From Megaustenia siamemsis (lineage: Eukaryota; Mollusca; Gastropoda; Stylommatophora; Ariophantidae): a stretch of 64,000 bases of DNA. The DNA lies in contig JAVIAB010000160.1 of the NCBI GenBank assembly GCA_032433765.1, positions 35,435,702-35,499,701 of the forward strand, written 5' to 3'. Under the pieces are notes generated by a model. The model saw nothing but the letters and a program-made list of their open reading frames with translations. It had not been told where the DNA came from and made no database searches. Below, piece by piece: positions 56,078 to 64,000 of this stretch. Numbering within the stretch: the stretch's first letter is position 1; each line of letters starts with the position of its first letter. The position numbers were made by a program, and so were the translations under genes.

Positions 56078-56490
56078 GCAGGACTGAACTTCCGGTATAT
56101 TGTGGATAGGCGTCGGGAACAATTGAAGGCTATGCATGAAAAGTGTTCCTTGTTGCAGTTTCCTCATATTCCAAGACCGGCTTGTTGCGGGAGCTACTGA
56201 GTTAAGTGCTCTGTGCACACCGTGAGCTGTGTGTCTCATCCGTTTTGATCATGTTTCGATATTCCAATTGTTTACGACGAATGATGATATCGTATGACAG
56301 GGAACAGTTGGTTGTGTTCACTTTCTCATGTCTTTTGGCGTGTGCTAAGACTGCTACGGTGGGGATTACAGTTACCTTTCTTTGTTTGGGAGATGAGATA
56401 TTAATTCGGATGATTACCCGGGCACGGGCGGTTGAGCAATTATGGATTTCAATTCATTTGCAGTGATACCGGTGCCTTCCATAACCAAAT
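56078..56490 (-). mobile_element. Repeat family X, long copy
   Basis: Inverted counterpart of 23698-24122, ending GATACCGGTGCCTTCCATAA. Confidence 0.78.
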
Positions 56491-57220
56491 AACCAAATCT
56501 AAACGCTGGTAAGATAGATATTTTGGTTCTTCAATACACCTTTTATTACATTTATTCAGCATTTACTTGGTCGAAACGTCGACTTTTGTTTTGTCCATTA
56601 CCACGTAAAGCTGCAACCATACCACTTTTTTCTTCTATTTTTTTTTTTTTAAAGAATTGCTATTATCATCAGCTTTACAGTAGCTTCGCATCTCTAGACA
56701 TCTTGGTGCACCTTGATGCCTTTACTTCTTAAATTTCTCCATCTTTTCCATAGTCAACATCTTGCTCTCTGTTCCGGTTTTTTAGGTAGAAAGCTGTTTA
56801 TGTTGTTTGCTCTGGTTAATGAGTGTAATCCAATATGATTAAGTGACTGCATTTTCTGTTAACTCCACACATATTTCATTGGAATATTGAATATAGGATC
56901 AGTTCATTTTTGGTATATCCAATAAAGTAAGAACCAATCCTGTGTTGCACGTCCCGTAGTTGAATTATTTAATCACCCGTATGTACACACAGGTGTATCA
57001 GACAGCCTAACACAAGCATTCCTTCCCGGTGCAATTTGTCTGAGATGATGATTATCTTAACGTTTACATTCCAGTTATTTTCCAGGGTTCACTAAAGTGG
57101 TTACTATGTGTTCCTTACAAAATAACTATAACATCGACTGGAATTGAAGATTTCTTAGTTTTTTGTTTTTTTTTTTAACAGTCACACATAATTTAAAATA
57201 CATGAGTTTGTGGGTAAAGC
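56491..57220. other. Unassigned
   Basis: No gene or family recognised. Confidence 0.35.
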
Positions 57221-57234
57221 AACAATGACGGGTG

Positions 57235-57499
57235 TAAAAAAAAAAGTAAAGTGCCCCCGTCAGTCACGCCAAGTGGCGTATAGGGAATACGGTGTACGGG
57301 ACCATACATTTTACAGACATTCAGCACATAAATTTTCGGGGTAATGTGGTCGGTATTACGCCCGTGCCGCTTTACTTTCCCAGAAAAAAATCCGGTACCC
57401 AATTAAGGCTGGGTGAACCCGGAAGCCGTCGGTTGGGATCGAACCCTACCCCTTGTCCTTTGTAGTCCAGTTCACTAACCACTGAGCTATCGCGGCTCC
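57235..57499 (-). mobile_element. SINE family 1 copy with target duplication
   Basis: ATGACGGGTGT at 57224-57234 and 57500-57510 flanks a complete copy with an A-rich 3' end. Confidence 0.95.
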
Positions 57500-57534
57500 A
57501 TGACGGGTGTGTTTGATAGTAATTTTTTTTTTAA

Positions 57535-57835
57535 AGTCGTGTGCACAGTGGTTCCTCGCGGTGCGCAGGCAGATAGCTCCGTCTTCGGAGGTACTCATAT
57601 TTTTTTTTTTTTCCCTCGACGAGTAATTGGATGTTTCAAGCCGGGCCTCGCTGCTGAGACACTCTCTCGCTGCTGAGACACTCTCTCGCTGCTGAGACAC
57701 TTTCTCGCTGCGGTGGTTGCCTCAGAGAGAAATCATACAATAAAAATTCCAACTCGTGCAGCCGGGATTTGAACCCAAAACCTCTCTGTCTCGAGGTTGG
57801 CGTCTTGCCTCGAGACCAACCAGTACCCCAATTAA
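57535..57835 (-). mobile_element. SINE family 3 copy with internal repeat
   Basis: Same head and body as 8343-8680. Contains four near-copies of a 19-bp unit (CGCTGCTGAGACACTCTCT) at 57648-57715, expanded from the body. The 3' part is shortened. Confidence 0.85.
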
Positions 57836-58094
57836 CAAATTAAAGTAACAATTTAATACTAGATCGTGCTGAAGTAACAGTATATTCATTACCCACTAAC
57901 AGATATAAGATGATTCAACCAACGAAATTGAAAACTGGATTCTCAAAGACATCAGAAATGAAGAGACAGCTTTCGGCAAAAAAAGGCTTATTCTACACTA
58001 TAAAGACGTCTGAAACGTGACAGGAGTGTTTTTTTTTTTTTTAATATGAACATATAGCTAGGAAAAGCTGGCCAAAACCAAATCAAACTGGATG

Positions 58095-58627
58095 CAAACA
58101 GTAACGCTAGTCTGAAAGTAAAAGCTAACCTGAAAGTAAACCCTAACATGGAAGTAAAAGCTAGCCTGAAAGTAAACGCTAACATGGAAGTAAAGGCTAG
58201 CCTGAAAGTAAACGCTAGCCTGAAAGTAAACGCTAACATGGAAGTTAAAGCTAGCCTGAGAGTAAACGCTAACATGGAAGTAAAGGCTAGCCTGAAAGTA
58301 AACGCTAGCCTGAAAGTAAACGCTAACATGGAAGTTAAAGCTAGCCTGAAAGTAAACGCTAGCCTGAAAGTAAACGCTAACATGGAAGTTAAAGCTAGCC
58401 TGAAAGTAAACGCTAACATGAAAGTAAACGCTAGCCTGAAAGTAAACGCTAACATGGAAGTAAACGCTAGCCTGAAAGTAAACGCTAACATGAAAGTACA
58501 CGCTAACATGAAAGTAAACGCTAGCCTGAAAGTAAACGCTAACATGAAAGTAAACGCTAGCCTGAAAGTAAACGCTAGCCTGAAAGTAAACGCTAACATG
58601 GAAGTAAAAGCTAGCCTGAAAGTAAAA
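58095..58627. repeat. 18-bp minisatellite, about 29 units
   Basis: Alternates GCTAGCCTGAAAGTAAAC and GCTAACATGGAAGTAAAC. The period is a multiple of three and stop-free on both strands, giving spurious open frames of 147-224 codons. Confidence 0.97.
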
Positions 58628-58629
58628 TT

Positions 58630-59175
58630 CTTCTACTTCCCTTCCTCATTTGCCTTTCAGCCCGAGGGAGATATAATTTGTAGTCATTTGCTCTTCTGTT
58701 CGTGTCTGATGCTGTTACTTTTACGTGTTTCAAATATTCCATCATCCCATTTTTTTCGTGGTCGGCCTTTGAGTGTGATGTTCTCGAAACGCTTATTGAA
58801 GGTTCGTTGTGTTGTGTTTTGATCTTTCTGCCTTGTCACATGACCAAACCATTTTATCTGTTGTTTCTTTATATATTCAATGGCGGGGGTTATTCCTAGC
58901 TTTTATCTCAGTCCTTCATTTCTGATCTTATCTTGGAGTCTGTTTCCTGTCTTTTATCTATCACATTTCACCTCAGTAGAGGTTATTGTTCTTGCATCTA
59001 GGGTCCAGGAATGGCATTGGTAGCACAACGTTGGTATAAAGATTGCACTGTAGAGTACCCGTGTTGCCTCTAGAGTTTTTTTTTTGTTCCATGTTGGAAC
59101 TTTCATGAACGTAACCGCTGACCTGAAAATAAACGAACTAAACCTATTAAAAGGTTGTCGACAAACGCACACACT
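58630..59175 (-). mobile_element. LINE family L3 fragment
   Basis: The minus strand reads LYSAIFIPTLCYQCHSWTLD then ARTITSTEVKC; the remainder matches L3 with frameshifts, up to the AKEE-like end next to the 18-bp array. Confidence 0.85.
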
Positions 59176-59244
59176 GAAAAGAGAAAAGAAAAAGCGACTC
59201 CCCCCAAACAGGATGCTTACTAGAACACTAAACCCATTATCTCC

Positions 59245-59622
59245 GGAGACTGATAGATTCTGCTACTGTTGCTGATAGATTCTGATACTGTTGCTGATAG
59301 ATTGTGCTACTGTTGCTGATAGATTCTGCTACTGTTGCTGATAGATTCTGCTACTGTTGCTGATAGATTCTGATACTGTTGCTGATAGATTCTGCTACTG
59401 TTGCTGATAGATTCTGCTACTGTTGCTGATAGATTGTGCTACTGTTGCTGATAGATTGTGCTACTGTTGCTGATAGATTGTGCTACTGTTGCTGATAGAT
59501 TCTGCTACTGTTGCTGATAGATTCTGATACTGTTGCTGATAGATTCTGCTACTGTTGCTGATAGATTCTGCTACTGTTGCTGATAGATTTGCTACTGTTG
59601 CTGATAGATTGTGCTACTGTTG
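59245..59622. repeat. 22-bp minisatellite, about 17 units
   Basis: Units TGATAGATTCTGCTACTGTT plus GC, with CTG/GTG and CTAC/ATAC variants. Confidence 0.96.
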
Positions 59623-59894
59623 ACAGTGACTTCTTGCCGAAAGTTCTTTCCTATGTTGAATGCAGACTTCGGCTTGGCTCTTTTACATATCAATGGGAGC
59701 TGTTTCGCCAATCTCAAGTTGTCAGGTCAAGATATTTTAATTAACTGATCTACCGACCTCCTAAGGGTCCCGATCTCCTTTCGAGATTGTCAGGGAGATA
59801 CAAAATTCTAGTTGTCATTGTTTTGATGGCCTTAAACAATGTTATTTGAGGTTTTTGTTCAGTTTCCTTGATGTTGTTCTTTCCCCTCATACTG

Positions 59895-60800
59895 TTGGTC
59901 TACTTGGAGTATACTGGATTTACTTGAGGTCTACTTGGAGTCTACTGGGTCTACTTGGAGTCTACTGAATCTAATTGAGGTCTACTTGGAGTCTACTGAG
60001 TCTATTTGAGGTCTATTTGGAGTTTACTGAGTCTACTTGGAGTCTACTGAATCTACTTGGAGTCTACTGAATCTAATTGAGGTCTACTTGGAGTCTACTG
60101 AGTCTAGATGAGGTCTACTTGGAGTCTACTGAGTCTAGATGAGGTCTACTTGGAGTCTACTGAGTCTAGATGAGGTCTACTTGGAGTCTACTGAATCTAA
60201 TTGAGGTCTACTTGGAGTCTACTGAGTCTAATTGAGGTCTACTTGGAGTCTACTGAGTCTAGATGAGGTCTACTTGGAGTCTACTGAGTCTAGATGAGGT
60301 CTACTTGGAGTCTACTGAGTCTAATTGAGGTCTACTTGGAGTCTACTGAGTCTAGATGAGGTCTACTTGGAGTCTACTGAGTCTAGATGAGGTCTACTTG
60401 GAGTCTACTGAGTCTAGATGAGGTCTACTTGGAGTCTACTGAGTCTAGATGAGGTCTACTTGGAGTCTACTGAGTCTAGATGAGGTCTACTTGGAGTCTA
60501 CTGAGTCTAGATGAGGTCTACTTGGAGTCTACTGAGTCTAGATGAGGTCTACTTGGAGTCTACTGAGTCTAGATGAGGTCTACTTGGAGTCTACTGAGTC
60601 TAGATGAGGTCTACTTGGAGTCTACTGAATCTAATTGAGGTCTACTTGGAGTCTACTGAGTCTATTTGAGGTCTACTTGGAGTCTACTGAGTCTGTTTGG
60701 GGTCTACTTTGAGTCTACTGGGTCTAATTGAGGTCTACTTTAAGTCTACTGGGTCTATTTGAGGTAAACTTGGAGTCTACTTGGAGTCTACCGTGTCTAC
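59895..60800. repeat. 31-bp minisatellite, about 28 units
   Basis: Units GTCTACTTGGAGTCTACTGA plus GTCTAGATGAG. AATTGAG and AGATGAG variants are clustered, with shorter and decayed units at both ends. Confidence 0.96.
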
Positions 60801-61115
60801 TTTTATTATGTAGATTATGTAGAAACCGTGTATTTTATGATATCAAAAGAACTTTTTTAAAAACACATGTTTTTTTTCAACAATAAATTATCTAATTTCG
60901 ACTTGTTCACGGCTGTTTACTTTAATCTCAAAGTAGCATTTTAGTTTCAGTGATAAAAATGTTGCTACATGTATGAAAGAAGATGTCCTGTGGAAACTAC
61001 ATTCCACTCATTCTTTAGATAGATATATTTTTGGAGAGGTTCAAAATTAAGACACAAAAATATGAATATTCTAGAATAGTTAATATTTATGCTACTGATA
61101 TGTTAATCCAAATTT
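60801..61115. other. Unassigned AT-rich
   Basis: No feature recognised. Confidence 0.35.
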
Positions 61116-61117
61116 AC

Positions 61118-61318
61118 CACAGCGGTTGACCTAGCCGCTGGCAGAAATGGGTTCCAGGGTAGTACTCTGGGAAGCTGAGGAATGCCGCCTGGCATCGTGA
61201 GTTTCGATGCTTGAAGTGACACTATTCAGAAGTCTCCGAACACTTCTTGATAGGGAGTCGAGCACTTTGAGTGAAAACTCGCGTGCTAAGACGCCGATTC
61301 AAGCCTCCTACTTTACCT
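61118..61318 (+). mobile_element. SINE family 2, 5'-truncated copy
   Basis: Starts at CGGTTGACCTAGCCGCTGGC and ends TCCTACTTTACCTTCATTTT. Confidence 0.88.
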
Positions 61319-61432
61319 TCATTTTACCTTTATATTAATCCAATATTGTACTTTACCTTCATTTTACCTTTATATTAATCCAATATTGTACTTTACCTTC
61401 ATTTTACCTTTATATTAATCCAATATTGTATT
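61310..61432. repeat. 40-bp tandem repeat, 3 units
   Basis: Unit TACTTTACCTTCATTTTACC plus 20 bp, combining the SINE2 tail with flanking DNA. Confidence 0.93.
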
Positions 61433-61547
61433 TGACAAATATGAACATTTCAGTTGTAAAACAATCACATTTAATAACCAAATGGTGTACAGATGTAAGT
61501 TGTAGTGCCTCAAATGATCATTGTTAATGTTCTATAGCAGAATTATA

Positions 61548-61799
61548 AAAGTAAAAGTAAAGAGCCCCGTCACGCCAAGTGGCGTATAGGGAATATGGTG
61601 TTAGTGACCATAATTTGTATAGACCTTCGGCACATGATTTTTGGTGTAATGTGGTCGGTATTACGATCGTGCCGCTTTACTTTCTCATAAGAAATCCGAT
61701 ACCCATTTATAGCTGGGTGAAAACGGAAGCCTTCGATCAGGATCGAACCCCTCGTCCTTTGTAGTCCAGTTCACTAACCACTGAGCTATCGCGGCTCAC
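61548..61799 (-). mobile_element. SINE family 1 copy with target duplication
   Basis: ATAGCAGAATTATA at 61534-61547 and 61800-61813. Several changes in the body. Confidence 0.94.
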
Positions 61800-61813
61800 A
61801 TAGCAGAATTATA

Positions 61814-62105
61814 CTCAACTCACATTTCAGAGCTGAGAAAAATTACCAAGACTACTAATATATCATGAACAACCAGCCGCGTGCTGGTCCTGTCACAATG
61901 TCACTTGGGTTCCGTTAGTCAAGTCTTTACAAGGTGACCGATAATCGTTTACATGGTCAAACAGCTTAAATCTTATCACAACTTTGTCTTGCTAAAACGT
62001 GTCTTTGAAATGCATTACTTTCCTACATTTTATATAGTGGGCTACTATTTTATTTTATCTGTTTTATGTACAGATTGTGTCTGTGTTTGGTGAATGTATT
62101 ATTTT
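61814..62105. other. Unassigned
   Basis: No feature recognised. Confidence 0.35.
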
Positions 62106-62303
62106 TGCCAACCGACGGCTTCCATGTTCACCCAGCCTTAAATGGGTACTATATTTTTTTCTGGGAAAGTAAAACGGCACGGGCGTAATACCGACCACAT
62201 TACCCCAAAAATCATGTGCTGAAGGGCAGTAAAAATTATGGTCACTAATACCATATTCCCTATACGCCACTTGGCGTGACGGGTGCTCTTTACTTTTACT
62301 ATA
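62106..62303 (+). mobile_element. SINE family 1, 5'-truncated copy
   Basis: Begins in the head after box B (ACCGACGGCTTCCATGTTCA) and ends GGCGTGACGGGTGCTCTTTA. Confidence 0.9.
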
Positions 62304-62642
62304 AGCAGACAAAGCAGACAAAAATATCAACTATAATCAAGAGACAGAGGTGGTCACATGTTGTAATGAGAAGAGATAACAAGAGGACTCTTAAAATGAG
62401 CTCTCAAATGGGAACCAGAGGATAAAACTAAAGGCGATAGGCAGCAACAGCAAGCATCAGCTCCTTCGTTGAGATTGAGCGACTCGCCCAGAACAAAACC
62501 GTGTGACGAGATAAAGATGCGGGCTCTTTCCAGGGTCTGACACTTAAACAAAGATCGTCGGACACAAGAGTCTAGAATTTCTGTCATATGTGCCGTCATC
62601 GGCGTGAACAGACAATAGACTCAGACAGACACACATGACAGA

Positions 62643-62644
<2 letters not shown>
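62304..62644. other. Unassigned
   Basis: No feature recognised. Confidence 0.35.
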
Positions 62645-62647
<3 letters not shown>

Positions 62648-62688
<41 letters not shown>

Positions 62689-62985
62689 GTTCGCCAGCTT
62701 TCACCTTGGCGAAGTCCCTAGATAATAGGAATTGAATGTTACGTGTTAATCCGTTTTTCTCTGGCTGCCGCGTGCACAGGGGTCCCTTGTCGCATAGGCA
62801 GATAACTCCATCTTCAGAGGTACTCTTATTTTTTCCGTCGATGAGTAATTTGACGTTTAAAGCCGGGCCTCGCTGCTGAGACCAGGGGTGGTTGTCGCAG
62901 AGAGAAATCATAAATAAAAACCCCAACTGGTGTAGCCAGGATTTGAGCTCACAACCTATCTGTCTCGAGACCAATCAGGCAGACA
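62648..62985 (-). mobile_element. SINE family 3 copy with a long oligo(A) tail
   Basis: About 38 T on the plus strand at 62648-62686 form the oligo(A) 3' tail. Body and tRNA-like head with GAGCTCACAACC as at 8343-8680. The tail length suggests a comparatively recent insertion. Confidence 0.87.
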
Positions 62986-63118
62986 GACAGACGGACAGAA
63001 CTGACAGACGGACGGACGGACGGACAGAACTGACAGACGGACGGACGGACGGACGGACAGAACTGACAGACGGGCGGACGGAACTGACAGACGGACGGAC
63101 GGAACTGACAGATATATA
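62975..63118. repeat. (GACG)n with AGAACTGACAGACG modules
   Basis: Tetranucleotide GACG runs punctuated by GAACTGACAGA, a second-order period of about 25-40 bp. Confidence 0.95.
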
Positions 63119-63309
63119 AGCAGAGACACTTTTTATTTTAAGCCGGATCAGCCCAGAACGCATTCCGATAAACTTTCAAAACGACCACTTTACTTCACAA
63201 CTCACTCACTGCCTATTTTAAATTTCATTTTATAAGTATCACATTCAATGTAATGTGAACAAACCAAAGCATCAGACTCAAGGTATCCAATGATATTTTC
63301 GTTTAATGG

Positions 63310-63525
63310 GATGATTACTGTGCTCTATCTTTCTGTGATGGCTTCGTTGAGAATCTCCTCATTGGTCTTTTTGGCTGTCCTGGGAACTCTCAACATTCTT
63401 CTGAGAAATCCAAACTCTGCGGCTTCTAATCGTTTTTTCATGAGTGTGTCTACCGTCCTTGATTCGCGTCCATAGGTCATAAATGGCCCTGAACAACACA
63501 AATGAACTTTTTTTTCTCCTCACAT
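63310..63525 (-). mobile_element. LINE family L1b fragment
   Basis: The minus strand contains LNILLRNPNSAASNRFF as the reverse reading of the FLRRMLRVP block, in antisense position to the next fragment. Confidence 0.72.
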
Positions 63526-63770
63526 CTTCCTAAAAATATAAGAACGAAATAATCGAAGTTTTTCGGGCACATCATGAGAAGAGAAAAGTTGGAATAAAAT
63601 ATCACAACAGGCAAAGTACAAGAAGAGAGAGATCGCGGTCGACAAAGGGATAAGATATTAAATAGTTTGGTGTCGTGGCACGGTAAACTGTCAACTACAG
63701 AACGGAAACTAAGAATTGAGGATAGAATTGTGGATGGACGTGATCGCTAACTCAAGCCAGTATGGAAAAT
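63526..63770 (+). mobile_element. LINE family L1b 3' end
   Basis: Frameshifted: HIMRREKLE, RDRGRQRDKILNSL and VSWHGKLSTTE blocks, ending near CTCAAGCCAGTATGG without a clear (GAT)n tail. Confidence 0.8.
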
Positions 63771-63839
63771 GCTAATTGTTGTGTTCTGTTAAACATTCTT
63801 TTACGAAATTAAAGCTATTGGGTATAAGGTCATAATTAT

Positions 63840-64000
63840 TTTTTGATTCTTAATCAGTTCACTTTAAAAGCAGATGTGGTTTCATGGATATAGTTGTGGT
63901 TTGTTGGTTACAGTTGTGATTTGTTGGATATAATTGTAGTTTTTTTAAAATATAATTGTGGTTTGTTGGGTACAGTTGTGGTTTTTATGAATATAGTCCT
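63840..64000. repeat. Short degenerate repeat
   Basis: Five imperfect units around GTGGTTTGTTGGATATAGTT near 63880-63990. Confidence 0.7.

Noticed and set aside
50830..64000. Search for the receptor pore/M3 exon (SYTANLA-type motif)
   Set aside because: No matching minus-strand segment seen; it is probably outside the window.

Overview
The window reads as AT-rich, repeat-saturated DNA from an invertebrate animal nucleus. Animal-type GT..AG exons lie in long introns filled with LINE retrotransposon debris, several tRNA-derived SINE families and many minisatellites. No bacterial, plasmid, phage or organellar architecture is visible. The mix of LINEs, SINEs and arrays would suit a mollusc (possibly a gastropod) or another lophotrochozoan, but that is an impression and not a demonstrated assignment.

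The backbone of the window is one host gene on the minus strand that is easy to miss because its exons are only about 150 bp. Three exons at 50823-50673, 46355-46214 and 14774-14626 join in compatible phase. They encode consecutive pieces of the C-terminal half of an NMDA-type ionotropic glutamate receptor subunit, closest in motif order to the GluN3-like group: the S2 ligand-binding lobe, the end of S2, then the last membrane helix (M4) with the start of the cytoplasmic tail. The introns between them are about 4.3 kb and 31.4 kb. Earlier exons (pore, S1, amino-terminal domain) would lie to the right and the C-terminal tail to the left; I could not identify them. Nearly all other sequence is therefore probably intronic to this gene.

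Layout. 0-14.6 kb: LINE 3' ends in both orientations, an 81-bp repeat, SINEs, a deleted mariner-type element and an RNase H LINE fragment. 14.6-14.8 kb: the M4 exon. 14.9-29.6 kb: a 2.6-kb LINE copy with endonuclease remnants and nested SINEs, plus 34-, 49- and 37-bp arrays; the 37-bp array is split by an unusual two-headed SINE. 29.6-46.2 kb: a tRNA-core inverted-repeat element, 53-bp arrays, polypyrimidine and polypurine tracts including a 34-bp array with a 576-bp higher-order repeat, and a 61-bp satellite at two loci. 46.2-50.8 kb: two receptor exons flanking an intron half filled by a 30-bp array of about 2.2 kb. 52.57-55.62 kb: a plus-strand, intronless, broken copy of a PM20D1-type M20 peptidase/N-acyl amino acid hydrolase gene, carrying a 20-bp repeat in its middle and exactly 44 units of a 33-bp repeat at its C-terminal end. 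56-64 kb: SINEs, LINE fragments and 18-, 22- and 31-bp arrays.

By my boundaries tandem arrays cover roughly a quarter of the window. I see no operon-like or defence-like system. The points of most interest are the hidden receptor gene, the repeat-expanded PM20D1 copy and several unusual repeat-birth and SINE events. Most long open frames here are by-products of stop-free tandem repeats or LINE remains.
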